Position numbers and translations under genes: made by a program
From: Colwellia sp.
GTDB lineage: Bacteria > Pseudomonadota > Gammaproteobacteria > Enterobacterales > Alteromonadaceae
Assembly (NCBI GenBank): GCA_022969175.1
Contig: JALJPB010000008.1
Location: forward strand, 62,001-126,000
Direction of reading: 5' to 3'
Length of the DNA: 64,000 bases
Shown here: piece after piece, positions 34,945-44,578 of the stretch
How positions within the stretch are numbered: position 1 is the stretch's first letter
How the letters are laid out: each line of letters starts with the position of its first letter
The notes under the pieces: generated by a model
The model's input: the letters and a program-made list of their open reading frames with translations, nothing else
What the model was told of the DNA's origin: nothing
The model's database searches: none

Positions 34945-36405
34945 TTATTCTCCTTGCTCAGTTGTTGGCATACTGTGTTTTAATTGTTTTTCTTTTGATT
35001 GCTCAATTGTCGGCTGACCTAACATAAAGTCACTTTTTGCTTGGTATTTTTCATCAAAACGATCATAAACTTTAGCTCCATCAATAAATACTTGCTCAGC
35101 ATGCGCATAAACACTAAATGGGTTTTGATTCCATAAGACAACATCTGCATTTTTACCTACCTCTAAACTACCGGTTCTGCTGTCTATGCCTAAGGCTTTA
35201 GCCGCATTTAAAGTAATCCACCGAATAGCATCCTGCTCTTTTAAGGCAAAACCATTTTCATTAGCGCGGTACATAACTTTACCTGCTTCTTGATTTAACC
35301 GCTGAATAGTAGTGCTTGAGTCTGAATGAACAATTGCACAAGAGTTTTTCATCGCATCAACTATAGCGACATTCTCTTGAACCATATCAAAAGCTTCCAT
35401 TTTAAATCCCCACCAATCTGGCCACATAGCAACACAGTTGCCATTAGCAGCTAATAAGTCAGCAATTTTATAAGCTTCTATACCATGATGAAATGTACCT
35501 GAGTGGTAGTTAAACTCTTTACCAATATCAACCATTACCGCCATTTCTTCAGCTTTGTAACAATGATTGTGAATTAAGATCTCGCCATCTAAAACACCTT
35601 TTAAGGTATCGTTTGTTAAATTGCGAGAAGGTGCTTTAGGGTTTTTACCTAAGGCATAATCTGCCTCATATTTATCCCATGCTCTTTTATATTCTGTGGC
35701 ATCAGCCCACGCACTTCGATAGCCTGCGACATTACCCATTCGTGTTGCAGGAGCTATGTCTTTGGAACCATAAACACGTTTAGGATTTTCACCACACGCC
35801 ATTTTCAAACCGTATGGAGCTTCTGGGAACTTCATACCTTGAGTCGTATGACTTGGTACGTTGCGTAAGGTTACTCCTCTACCACCAAATAAATTTGCAG
35901 AGCCAGGTAATATTTGTAATGTGGTTATTCCACCAGCACGCGCCGCTTGAAAACCGGGGTCTTGAGGCCAAACACTATGCTCTGCCCAAACGTCAGAAGT
36001 ATTAGGAGAAGTCATCTCATTACCATCTGAATGAGACTCTACACTTGGACTTGGATAAACACCCAAATGTGAATGTACATCAATAATACCAGGTGTTAGC
36101 CACTTACCAGAACCATCAATTTCTATGGCATTTTCAGCCGTAATAACGGTACCTATTTGCTTAACTTTACCATCAACCATTAATACATCAGTATTGTCTA
36201 ATCGTTGACCCGTACCGGTTAAAACAGTCGCATTTTTAATTATTGTTGTCTGCTGTGGTAAAGCTTGATAGGTGCTCGGATAAGGATTTTTATTAATTGT
36301 GACTTTGGCATCTTGCATTTCACTCTGCAAACAAGCCGACAACGACAATGAGAGGGCAATAGTAAGTAAAGATAAGGTGAACTTACCGGTATTAACTTTG
36401 ATCAT
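34945..36405 (-). CDS. Lipoprotein amidohydrolase with intact metal site
   Basis: This 486-residue protein begins with a lipoprotein signal (LSLSACLQ), so it is membrane-tethered. It has the metal motif PGIIDVHSHLGVYPS, further candidate ligands in HNHCYKAEEM and IVHSDSSTTIQRL, and the C-terminal GKNADVVLWNQNPFS strand typical of the amidohydrolase superfamily (imidazolonepropionase/prolidase-like group). The substrate is unknown. ATG 36405 is preferred to ATG 36411 because AGGA lies six bases upstream of it. Its partner (33648-34943) begins one base after its stop. Confidence 0.88.
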   Translation of the reverse strand: MIKVNTGKFTLSLLTIALSLSLSACLQSEMQDAKVTINKNPYPSTYQALPQQTTIIKNATVLTGTGQRLDNTDVLMVDGKVKQIGTVITAENAIEIDGSGKWLTPGIIDVHSHLGVYPSPSVESHSDGNEMTSPNTSDVWAEHSVWPQDPGFQAARAGGITTLQILPGSANLFGGRGVTLRNVPSHTTQGMKFPEAPYGLKMACGENPKRVYGSKDIAPATRMGNVAGYRSAWADATEYKRAWDKYEADYALGKNPKAPSRNLTNDTLKGVLDGEILIHNHCYKAEEMAVMVDIGKEFNYHSGTFHHGIEAYKIADLLAANGNCVAMWPDWWGFKMEAFDMVQENVAIVDAMKNSCAIVHSDSSTTIQRLNQEAGKVMYRANENGFALKEQDAIRWITLNAAKALGIDSRTGSLEVGKNADVVLWNQNPFSVYAHAEQVFIDGAKVYDRFDEKYQAKSDFMLGQPTIEQSKEKQLKHSMPTTEQGE

Positions 36406-36656
36406 ATTCATTCCTGTAAACCATTTAATTATGAAGTCTATTAAAGCTCGCTGAACATTCTCCCCCCATCAATAAAAACAAATAGAGATGATCAAAACGC
36501 TTTGATGAGCACCATATTACTAATAAGTAACAACAACAATAGCGAGATCTGTTAGAGCGATGAAATTGAGTTGAATTGCCGAAAAATTGCGATTACTGGT
36601 GATAGTAAACTAATCAGCTATAGTTAATGAATGTTTAAATAAGATGTTACGTAGTA

Positions 36657-37853
36657 ATGATTGAAGGGTTCGATGTTAGGACACTGGCATTAACTAATTT
36701 ATTAATTGATTTTATCTTAGGGTTAGGTGTTTTAACCTTTGCTCGTTCACATCCAACGTTTAAAGGTTTTCATCATATTGGTTACAGTTATTTATTACTT
36801 GCCCTGGCTTTTTTACTTATTGGCTTAAGAGACTATATTAGTCATTGGTTTTCAATAATTGCGGCAAACTCACTGCTAATTATTGCTTTTTCATTACTTG
36901 CTCGTGGCTTATTTATATTTTTCAATAAAACACATAAAGGCTTTGTAACTTCTTCCTTTGTTATTCAATTTCTCCTTATTCCTAGTTTTATTTATCTTAC
37001 TTTTTATAATTTTGATACCCGTTGGCGTATTATTATTATTAGCATTTTATTGGTCATTATTTTTACCTATATCGCAGTAACGTTATTTAGATCTAAAAAC
37101 AAACATCACTTTTTGTACATTATTCAGTTTTCATTTTTGTTTTGTGCGGCATTTTTTGCCTATAGAACTCTCTGGACCATTGCAGAAGTGAATCTTGATA
37201 CTTATATGCAAGCTGGCATTGTCCATGGTTTATCATTCCTAACTCTTCAACTATTAACGGTGAGTGTTAGCTTTGCAATATCTTGGAGTGCCAGTGATGA
37301 ATTGGCAAAAGATTTGGCGTTGCAAGCAACAATAGATCCTCTAACACAAACTTATAACCGAAGAGCATTAGAGAGTATTGCTGAAAAATCTTTTGCTAAA
37401 GCCAGGAGAGTTAAGACCAACATTGTTATTATTATTATGGACATTGATGACTTTAAACATATTAATGATGCTTATGGTCATCAAGCTGGCGATCAAGTTT
37501 TAGTTGAATTTACTCAACGGCTACGTGACAACTTAAGAGAATACGACACTTTGGCGCGATATGGCGGTGAAGAGTTTTTATTATTACTGCCAAACACGGA
37601 GTTAACTATAGCTCAAACTATTGCAGAAAAATTAAGGAATATCATTGCTGCACCCGTCTTTTTAATTCATAAAAATATTCATGTCACCATTACAGCAAGT
37701 TTTGGTTTAGCTATGGGACAAGGGGAATTGCTAGACTGGGAACAACTCATGTTTCAAGCAGATAGCGCATTATATCAAGCCAAAAATGAAGGAAAAAATA
37801 AAGTACATACTCATTTTGGTGATGTTATCAATTTAAATAAAGTTAAAAGCTAA
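36657..37853 (+). CDS. Multi-spanning membrane diguanylate cyclase
   Basis: The N-terminal half (about 1-225) has six or seven membrane helices with no large loops, a seven-helix sensor layout, and the C-terminal half (about 230-398) is a GGDEF domain with GGEEF and the I-site REYD. It should make c-di-GMP. The membrane part does not show a known signature such as MHYT. The start at ATG 36657 has no clear ribosome binding site. The gene is divergent from the amidohydrolase pair and convergent with msrQ. Confidence 0.88.
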   Translation: MIEGFDVRTLALTNLLIDFILGLGVLTFARSHPTFKGFHHIGYSYLLLALAFLLIGLRDYISHWFSIIAANSLLIIAFSLLARGLFIFFNKTHKGFVTSSFVIQFLLIPSFIYLTFYNFDTRWRIIIISILLVIIFTYIAVTLFRSKNKHHFLYIIQFSFLFCAAFFAYRTLWTIAEVNLDTYMQAGIVHGLSFLTLQLLTVSVSFAISWSASDELAKDLALQATIDPLTQTYNRRALESIAEKSFAKARRVKTNIVIIIMDIDDFKHINDAYGHQAGDQVLVEFTQRLRDNLREYDTLARYGGEEFLLLLPNTELTIAQTIAEKLRNIIAAPVFLIHKNIHVTITASFGLAMGQGELLDWEQLMFQADSALYQAKNEGKNKVHTHFGDVINLNKVKS

Positions 37854-37896
37854 AAATCAATCAATTTTCGATTCCAACTTGCTGATGACACAAGGT

Positions 37897-38514
37897 CTAA
37901 TTAAACCAACTCTTAAATTTATCAATACGTAAACGAAGTAAAAACAAGGTAATTACCCAATAGATAATAGGCTCTGTAACATCTGACTTTACCGACCAAT
38001 AAAAATGTATTGCCACAAGTAAGACAATTAAGTAGTTAAAATTATGCAGTTGTTGCCAGCGCCTGCCCATTTTTCTTTTGATAACACTGATTGACGTAAC
38101 AGCCAGCACAACTAACAACAACAACGCGACAAGTCCAACAGTAATATAGGGTCTTTCAAAGATTTCAGAGAAAAACAAATAAAAATCAAACTGGACTTCA
38201 AAGGCTAAAAAGTTAAACAGATGAAACAAGCCATAACAAAAAGCATACAACCCCATTAACCTGCGAGTTTTTAGTAAGTAACCTAACTTAAATCTTTTAG
38301 CAATTGGCGTAATCATCAGTGTAATCAGCAAAAGGTTGAATGCTCCAATACCAGTAAAATGAATTACCGCCTCAACAGGATCAGCACCGAGTTGGTCATT
38401 AAAGGCTTTAAAATAAAGATTTACCAAAGGTATAAGGGCAGAAACATGGATGACTAATTTTAGCCAAAGTACTTTATCTTTAACTTTTATATAAAAATTG
38501 AGCTTTGGCACCAT
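37897..38514 (-). CDS. msrQ: Sulfoxide reductase heme-binding subunit MsrQ (YedZ)
   Basis: MsrQ is the inner-membrane b-type heme subunit that feeds electrons to MsrP for repair of oxidised methionines in the periplasm. The 205-residue protein has about six membrane helices and several conserved His in them (for example IHFTG, FHLFNF, HNFNY and AIHFYW). Its ATG overlaps the last base of the msrP stop codon (TAATG arrangement), so the genes are co-translated. Confidence 0.93.
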   Translation of the reverse strand: MVPKLNFYIKVKDKVLWLKLVIHVSALIPLVNLYFKAFNDQLGADPVEAVIHFTGIGAFNLLLITLMITPIAKRFKLGYLLKTRRLMGLYAFCYGLFHLFNFLAFEVQFDFYLFFSEIFERPYITVGLVALLLLVVLAVTSISVIKRKMGRRWQQLHNFNYLIVLLVAIHFYWSVKSDVTEPIIYWVITLFLLRLRIDKFKSWFN

Positions 38515-39518
38515 TAAAAGTGATTCTTCAAATTTAAATTTTTATAAAGTGAAGCTACTTCTTCACCATAACCATTAAAAGGTAAAGTGGCTATTCGATT
38601 ACGAGCGAATAAACCGCCGGTGGTTATTCTTCTTTCGCTCGCTTGACTCCATCTTGGATGAGAAACTTCGGGGTTAACATTGGCATAAAAGCCGTATTCT
38701 TTTGGTGCTAATATATTCCACGTTGTTGGTGGTTGGTGAGTAAGAAATTTAATTCCAACTATCGATTTAATACTTTTAAAACCGTATTTCCATGGCACAA
38801 CAAGTCTAATTGGTGCGCCGTTTTGTGGCGGTAAAGTTTTACCGTATAAACCGACACTCATCAGAGTAAGAGGATTCATTGCCTCATCTATCCTTAACCC
38901 TTCAACATATGGATATTTAACACCGCCACCTACTCTTCTACTTGCTTGACCAGGCATTTGCTTAGGGTCGTAGAGTGTTTCAAAAGCAACATATTTAGCT
39001 TTTGAGTTTGGCGCGGCTTTTTTAATTAAACTGGCAAGTGGAAAACCAATCCAAGGAATTACCATTGACCAAGCCTCAACACACCTCATTCGATAAATGC
39101 GCTCTTCTAGAGGGAAAGCTTTTGTTAAATCATCATAGTCAAGAGTATGGGGATTATCACACTCACCAGAAAGTGTTAATTGCCATGGATTAGTGTTGAA
39201 TTGTTGAGCTTTTTCTTGAGGATCGGTTTTATTGGTACCAAACTCATAAAAATTATTATGACTGATAATTTTTTTCTCAGGTGTTTTAATCAATTCCTTA
39301 TTATTGTCAGAGGTGAAATTAAGCTTAGTTGTTTTGAAAGTTTCAGGTTCGTCATCAAAAAAACCAGCTTGAGCCTGATTAGAAAAAGAACTCGCTAACA
39401 AAGCGCCAGCCCCCATAAAACCCATTTGTTTTATTGCCTTTCTTCGGCTGTGATAAATGTTTTCGTCAGTTACGCTATTTTCATTGAGCTGATTTGACTT
39501 AGAAATTTTGATGAGCAT
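38514..39518 (-). CDS. msrP: Protein-methionine-sulfoxide reductase catalytic subunit MsrP (YedY)
   Basis: MsrP is a periplasmic molybdenum-cofactor enzyme that reduces methionine sulfoxide in proteins. The N-terminus carries a twin-arginine export motif ([15 protein letters not shown]) and the molybdenum ligand Cys is in [10 protein letters not shown]. Further family features are [20 protein letters not shown] and [11 protein letters not shown]. The longest frame starts at TTG 39530; ATG 39518 is chosen as the first ATG before the Tat motif, though neither has a clear ribosome binding site. The length of 334 equals that of E. coli MsrP. The gene runs directly into msrQ. Confidence 0.94.
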   Translation of the reverse strand: MLIKISKSNQLNENSVTDENIYHSRRKAIKQMGFMGAGALLASSFSNQAQAGFFDDEPETFKTTKLNFTSDNNKELIKTPEKKIISHNNFYEFGTNKTDPQEKAQQFNTNPWQLTLSGECDNPHTLDYDDLTKAFPLEERIYRMRCVEAWSMVIPWIGFPLASLIKKAAPNSKAKYVAFETLYDPKQMPGQASRRVGGGVKYPYVEGLRIDEAMNPLTLMSVGLYGKTLPPQNGAPIRLVVPWKYGFKSIKSIVGIKFLTHQPPTTWNILAPKEYGFYANVNPEVSHPRWSQASERRITTGGLFARNRIATLPFNGYGEEVASLYKNLNLKNHF

Positions 39519-39621
39519 AGGAAGTCTCAATTGTTTATTATATAAAACAGTAGATAGAGTTTAATTCAAAATAATTTCGTCTGTGATACTTTTGTTAACT
39601 TTAAATTTTACTTCCTATAAA

Positions 39622-39653
39622 AAAGCCGATAACTCTATCAAGGTATCGGCTTT
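39622..39653 (-). terminator. Terminator downstream of the glutaredoxin gene
   Basis: AAAGCCGATA (39622-39631) pairs with TATCGGCTTT (39644-39653) around a 12-base loop and is followed on the minus strand by TTTTTTA. It lies just after the stop of the glutaredoxin gene and before msrP. Confidence 0.88.
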
Positions 39654-39677
39654 ATTAACATTAATTACTAGCTGTAA

Positions 39678-40040
39678 CTAATGGGCAAACTTTTGTAAAT
39701 AAGAAATAATATCGTTTGATTCATACAACCATTGAAACTGACCATTTTCATCGGCAATTTTCAAACAAGGCACGCTACGCTTTCCACCTTCACGGATTAA
39801 TTCTTCACGATAATCATTTTTACCATTAATGTTTCGTAGTTCAATGTTTAAACCATTGCGTTTAATATCGCGGCGTACTTTCACACAAAATGGGCAGGCC
39901 GGCAGTTGGTATAAACTTAATATTTGGGTTTTTTCATCAATATCATTTTGAACACTCAACTCTCTTTTAGGAGAGGATGGTGAAAAAATAAAGTTAAAAA
40001 ATAAAATAATACGACCAAGTACCCAGCGGATAATAAACAT
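39678..40040 (-). CDS. Membrane-anchored glutaredoxin-like protein
   Basis: From ATG 40040 the 120-residue protein has an N-terminal membrane helix (about 1-20), a short basic linker, and a glutaredoxin/GST N-domain with the dithiol motif LPACPFCVKVRRD, the conserved VPCLKI (cis-Pro) and the C-terminal SNDIISYLQKF. It probably reduces disulfides on the cytosolic face, using glutathione. An upstream frame begins with TTG 40064; ATG 40055 is a second option but has no ribosome binding site. The gene precedes msrP, but a terminator separates them. Confidence 0.82.
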   Translation of the reverse strand: MFIIRWVLGRIILFFNFIFSPSSPKRELSVQNDIDEKTQILSLYQLPACPFCVKVRRDIKRNGLNIELRNINGKNDYREELIREGGKRSVPCLKIADENGQFQWLYESNDIISYLQKFAH

Positions 40041-40172
40041 AGACTCACTTCTCATGTAAAACAATTTAATAGACAGTTAATTTTCAGCGCGAAAGTTTAA
40101 CACATAAGCCAAGAATGAGCACCTTTGTGCTTTATTGGCAATAAGGTTATGAATTAACAACTTTAAATTTTT

Positions 40173-40724
40173 CTACCACATTAAATCATCTGGAATTTGA
40201 TAATCAGCATATGGGTCTGACTCATCAACTACTTCATCATTTACTTTTTCGTTTTGTACTAAAATTATTTTACTATCAAGTTCAGCTAATTTTGCTGCGG
40301 TTTCACTAGTAACAATATAAGTCACATCATCTAAGCCACATAAAGCTAAGCGGCCATTCACTAATGCTTTATGGGTATTAGTATCTAAAGCTAACTTTTT
40401 AATTTTATTATCAAAAGTATAGTTATACTCAGCTTCACCAAAGACGTTTTTGATATGATGATGTTCAAGAATTTGTTTAATACGTAAAAGCTGTTCTTTG
40501 GCAATTAACTGCTGTTTTTTCTCATCGTTAAGTGCGGTATCTTTGGCAAGTTTCTCTACTTTTGCTTTAGCTAAATCTTGCTGTACCTGCTCTTGCATGG
40601 TAGCACCATGTTCAACACCACTGCGTTTTTGTTTGTTCTTTTTACGTTTATCAGAGTTAGCCTGACGCGTTTTTTGTTTGGTGGTTAAACCAGCTTTGAG
40701 TAATTGGTCTTGTAATGATGCCAT
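40173..40724 (-). CDS. DUF2058 family protein (YaiL-like)
   Basis: This 183-residue protein is highly charged: a Lys/Arg/Gln-rich N-terminal half with a helical coil (about 20-85), then a compact domain with NYTFDNKIKKLAL and ALVNGRLALCGLDD, ending in an acidic tail (DESDPYADYQIPDDLMW). These are hallmarks of DUF2058, annotated in some genomes as a polynucleotide-associated protein. The molecular role is unknown. ATG 40724 has only a weak ribosome binding site. It is a single cytosolic gene with no obvious operon partner. Confidence 0.85.
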   Translation of the reverse strand: MASLQDQLLKAGLTTKQKTRQANSDKRKKNKQKRSGVEHGATMQEQVQQDLAKAKVEKLAKDTALNDEKKQQLIAKEQLLRIKQILEHHHIKNVFGEAEYNYTFDNKIKKLALDTNTHKALVNGRLALCGLDDVTYIVTSETAAKLAELDSKIILVQNEKVNDEVVDESDPYADYQIPDDLMW

Positions 40725-40852
40725 AAGTGGATACTTAATTTAAAGAGATAATTATTTTATCGTTATTCTATCAGTAATTTATTAGGCCGTATTGATCTTT
40801 CATCTTTATCTCTTTAATGGCATTGCCCCTTCTGTTTTCTTCCCCTGAAATA

Positions 40853-40880
40853 AAAAGCCACTTTAAACAAAGTGGCTTTT
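40853..40880 (-). terminator. Terminator downstream of the large metallophosphatase
   Basis: A perfect 12-base stem (40853-40864 with 40869-40880), 4-base loop, with flanking A and T tracts, about 32 bases after the stop codon of the gene at 40912. Confidence 0.9.
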
Positions 40881-40911
40881 ATTTGAAACATGTCATTGAT
40901 TATCTAACTGA

Positions 40912-43900
40912 TTAGTTTTCTATGTATCTTAGATAAATCGTTGCACCAGAAAACTCCGGATTAGCCCTGAGATGAATATAGCTCCAACCGGCTTGTACTG
41001 ACTCAACAGTTATCACCTCTTCATTTGAAGGGTTCGCAGAACGATTATCCCATGTTGTGCTATTGGGTCTAGTATCAAATCGGTACAGTAAATCAGCATT
41101 GCCATTACCGAAGCTCACTGAAATCTCTAAGTCTTTACCCACATCGGCGCTTCTGATCATATGAGAGAATTGTAGTTGATTATTCGAGTCCGTGTCTTGT
41201 AAGCAATAAGCGATATTAGCTTCTAATCTACCGGTAGATTTTAGAGTTTCACCAGCACTGCAAGCATCAATAAAAGGGACTTCATCAGCTTCACTGATAA
41301 CCACTTGGGCTGAATCGCTATTTACAGCGCCTAGATCATCAGTAAGTGTTAATGTCGCAGTGTAAGTTCCCACCGTAGTATAACTATAGCTTGGCTTAGC
41401 TTCATTACTTGTTGAACCATCACCAAATTGCCATAAATATTGGACAATCACACCATCACCATCAAATGAACCATCACTATTGAAGGTAATATTCTCTGCA
41501 ACATTTGCACTATACGGGCCATTTGCATCAGCATCAGGGGCTTGGTTATTTTCAAAACTCAAATATAAAGTAACCGCTGAAAACTCAGGATTAGCTCTCA
41601 CATGGATATAGTGCCAACCACTCTCAATTGCACTTACCATGATAGATTCATTATTATCACTATTACTAGAGCTTTGATCCGCATTACTGCTCGTCGGTCT
41701 ATCGTCATATTTATATAACAGGTCGCCATTTCCACTGCCGTGTTGGGTATTAATATAAAGTGTTTTACCTGCATCTTCAGCAGAGACTAAATAGGCCATT
41801 TGAAGTTGCTTGTTATAATCGGTATCTTGTAAACAGTAGGCAATATCAGTTTCTAAGCTGCTTTGATTGTGAACCGCAATGCCATCAGCGCATGCATCGG
41901 TGATATCATTATCTGTGATAACTTCATCAATGGTTACCAAAGCCGTATCAGTGCTAATTAATCCTAAGTTATCAGTGACAGTTAAACTTACCGTGTAACT
42001 CCCTGCAGCACCATATGCATAACTTGGGTGACTTACTTCGCTTGAGGCACCATCGCCAAATTGCCAGTCATAACTGGTAATACTGCCATCACTATCGATG
42101 CTGCCAATGCTGGTAAAAGAAATAGCTGAGCCTACAATACCTTGATAGGGTCCATTAACTTTTGCGGCAGGATGTTGATTATTAGCTTCGGTATAATTCG
42201 CGACGAGCTGCACATCAGCATAATCGCTATAGCCTCGAAGCATGACATGGTAGACACCAGAGTTTGTTGGGTCTATCTCACAGCTCTCATTGTTACCCGG
42301 TTTATAAGGGCGACAATCATAATTACTGGTGCTAGGAGCTAAGTCATAACTGACATACAGATCTACATCACCCGTTCCACCACTGGTATTAATATTTAGT
42401 GATGTCGCATTATCAGGAACATTGACAATAAAACTTTGCTCTTCACCTTTAAGGCCTGCTACGTTTATTACTTCACCATTTTCAAGTGTATTGCTAATTG
42501 GCTCACCGATGATAGTTACGCTAGTGACGGCGCTATTTGAAGCTCCTTTATTGTCAGTAACGGTTAGAGTTGCGCTGTACTGGCCTGGTTGAGAGTAACT
42601 ATAGCTAGGGTTGGCTAATTCACTGGTATCCGTATCGGTACTATCATCACCAAAACCCCATAAATAACTGACAATTTGACCATCAGTATCAGCCGAACCT
42701 TGGCTAGAAAAACTAATTGAATCAGTAACATTCCCACTATACGGACCATTAATATTGGCATTAGGTACTAAGTTATTATTGCCACCTGTTGTATCACTGT
42801 GCTCAATAGTAAAATAATCAACGACATCGCCCATTGGGCCTATTACATTCATGGTTAGCGTTTTATCATTGATATCTAATACCATAGAGCCACGACCACC
42901 ATAAATATAGTCTGTAGGATGGCGTTTTCCTGAATCAATATCCTCTTGAGATACAACATTTGCATGGCCATTACCGCCACCTTCACCTGCACCATGAGTG
43001 ATATATACTGTACCCGAATTAGCCTCACCCGCTTTTTTAGTATAAGCACCATCACCATCTATTCTGCCGTCACCACTATCTATATTGTGCAAGGCCTCAT
43101 TATAAGTAGTTGATAGTCCATAATGCCCCTTGGTTAACGTTGTACGTGTATAAAAATGGTTATGCCCTGTCATGACTAAATCAACACCATGTTTGTCAAA
43201 AATTGGCAGGTATATTTCTCGCATTTTAACCATGTTGTACTCAGTGTCTGAGTCATGACCACTTTTAGCATAAACAGGGTGATGAAAAACGGTGATCAAC
43301 CATTCAGCAGTAGTATTAGCTAAATCGGTTTCTAACCAGTCATCCATTGGTCCCGCAAGCTCAAAATGCTCATCATCGCTGGAGTTAAGTACAACAACAT
43401 GAATGTTACCGTAATCAAATGAAAAATAAGCTTCATGACCCGAAGGTGTACCGCCGGCTTCCCCCATCGTTGGCAAACTAAATAAGTCATAATAACCACC
43501 AGTTTCAGTTTTTATTTTGGCGGTACGATTATCATGATTGCCTAATACTGGCCATAAAGGTGATTGTTTGAGCATTTTAGGATACTGGTTAAATACTGCA
43601 TTTTGATATTCTTCAATGGTGCCATCAACATAAGCATTGTCACCGAGCATTAACCAAAAATCAGTATATTCGCCTTGTGCGTAAGTGTAGTATCCATCTC
43701 TAACAATTTTTTGATCCAGGGTAGTTGGATCTGTCCCTGCTCGTCCAGGATCACCTAGAATCCAGATGCGTGTTGGCGTAGCTTGTCCTGGAATGGGTGA
43801 CGTCTCAAAAAAGGTATCATTATCATTACCTGAAAGACGCTCACTGCTTGAACCAATCGAATAATAATAACGGGTAAGAGCTGATAAGCCCGTTAAGTTC

Positions 43901-44157
43901 ACTACATGCTCGGTCGTTAACTCACTACTAACAATTTGTTGAGTTAAACTGTCCACTGCATCACCAAAATTGACTTGACTATTGGTGGCAACATCAGTAT
44001 TCCACCTGACAATCATCGAGTTATCCGTCGCCATTTGAATATAAGGACCACGAACAATGTTTGTCTGTGCATAAGTAAAGCTACTCGCCATACAAAGTAT
44101 TAAACTGGCCTTTGTAAGGTACTTATTCAGTAATATTTTTTGTTTTTTATCAACCAT
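40912..44157 (-). CDS. Secreted metallophosphatase with three PKD-PPC repeats
   Basis: This 1081-residue exported protein (signal peptide about 1-31) has a fibronectin-like N-terminal domain of purple-acid-phosphatase type (VRGPYIQMATDNSMIVRWN), then a calcineurin-like metallophosphoesterase domain with GDPGRAG, GDNAYVDGT, GNHDNR, FHHPVYAKSG and GHNHFYTR. After it come three copies of a PKD domain followed by a PPC-like beta domain (roughly 42755-42175, 42170-41545 and 41540-40912). The last two PPC domains are very similar, so they were duplicated together. It probably hydrolyses phosphoesters outside the cell. ATG 44157 after AGAGGT is preferred to TTG 44202. No Pho box is visible upstream. 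Confidence 0.86.
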   Translation of the reverse strand: MVDKKQKILLNKYLTKASLILCMASSFTYAQTNIVRGPYIQMATDNSMIVRWNTDVATNSQVNFGDAVDSLTQQIVSSELTTEHVVNLTGLSALTRYYYSIGSSSERLSGNDNDTFFETSPIPGQATPTRIWILGDPGRAGTDPTTLDQKIVRDGYYTYAQGEYTDFWLMLGDNAYVDGTIEEYQNAVFNQYPKMLKQSPLWPVLGNHDNRTAKIKTETGGYYDLFSLPTMGEAGGTPSGHEAYFSFDYGNIHVVVLNSSDDEHFELAGPMDDWLETDLANTTAEWLITVFHHPVYAKSGHDSDTEYNMVKMREIYLPIFDKHGVDLVMTGHNHFYTRTTLTKGHYGLSTTYNEALHNIDSGDGRIDGDGAYTKKAGEANSGTVYITHGAGEGGGNGHANVVSQEDIDSGKRHPTDYIYGGRGSMVLDINDKTLTMNVIGPMGDVVDYFTIEHSDTTGGNNNLVPNANINGPYSGNVTDSISFSSQGSADTDGQIVSYLWGFGDDSTDTDTSELANPSYSYSQPGQYSATLTVTDNKGASNSAVTSVTIIGEPISNTLENGEVINVAGLKGEEQSFIVNVPDNATSLNINTSGGTGDVDLYVSYDLAPSTSNYDCRPYKPGNNESCEIDPTNSGVYHVMLRGYSDYADVQLVANYTEANNQHPAAKVNGPYQGIVGSAISFTSIGSIDSDGSITSYDWQFGDGASSEVSHPSYAYGAAGSYTVSLTVTDNLGLISTDTALVTIDEVITDNDITDACADGIAVHNQSSLETDIAYCLQDTDYNKQLQMAYLVSAEDAGKTLYINTQHGSGNGDLLYKYDDRPTSSNADQSSSNSDNNESIMVSAIESGWHYIHVRANPEFSAVTLYLSFENNQAPDADANGPYSANVAENITFNSDGSFDGDGVIVQYLWQFGDGSTSNEAKPSYSYTTVGTYTATLTLTDDLGAVNSDSAQVVISEADEVPFIDACSAGETLKSTGRLEANIAYCLQDTDSNNQLQFSHMIRSADVGKDLEISVSFGNGNADLLYRFDTRPNSTTWDNRSANPSNEEVITVESVQAGWSYIHLRANPEFSGATIYLRYIEN

Positions 44158-44578
44158 TACAACCTCTCTTTTGAACACGCAAATTAAATGCTCAATTTTC
44201 AATGTTAATTTTCAAAAAAATATTGGAAATCAAATTACCTATAAATACAGGTTAACTCTCTCAAATATTTTCTGACTGCTTCCTTAATGATCATTCTTTT
44301 TTTAGCTTTAATAATTTTTACTTATGAATGACTACAATGGACAATCATTAACCACTAAAAGTTTTTAAATGAAAAGAACAACCACCTGATATTAACTGTC
44401 ACTAGCTAACCGAAGATGATGAAACAAGATTAAGTGTTTGATATTGTTTTATTTAAAATAAGTCAGAGAAAAGGTACAAACGAACAAAGGTGGATGTCTT
44501 TGAAGGGTGATGGTGTTGCTTCATATTAAAAATAACAAAAACAAAACACCTTATTGATATATTAATAGCTTAGTGTGA
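44158..44578. other. Intergenic region, no gene seen
   Basis: About 420 bp between two minus-strand genes. It is AT-rich. I see no reading frame of note, no clear hairpin terminator for the GGDEF-EAL gene's 3' end and no Pho box. The promoter of the metallophosphatase should lie at its upper (left) end. Confidence 0.5.
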
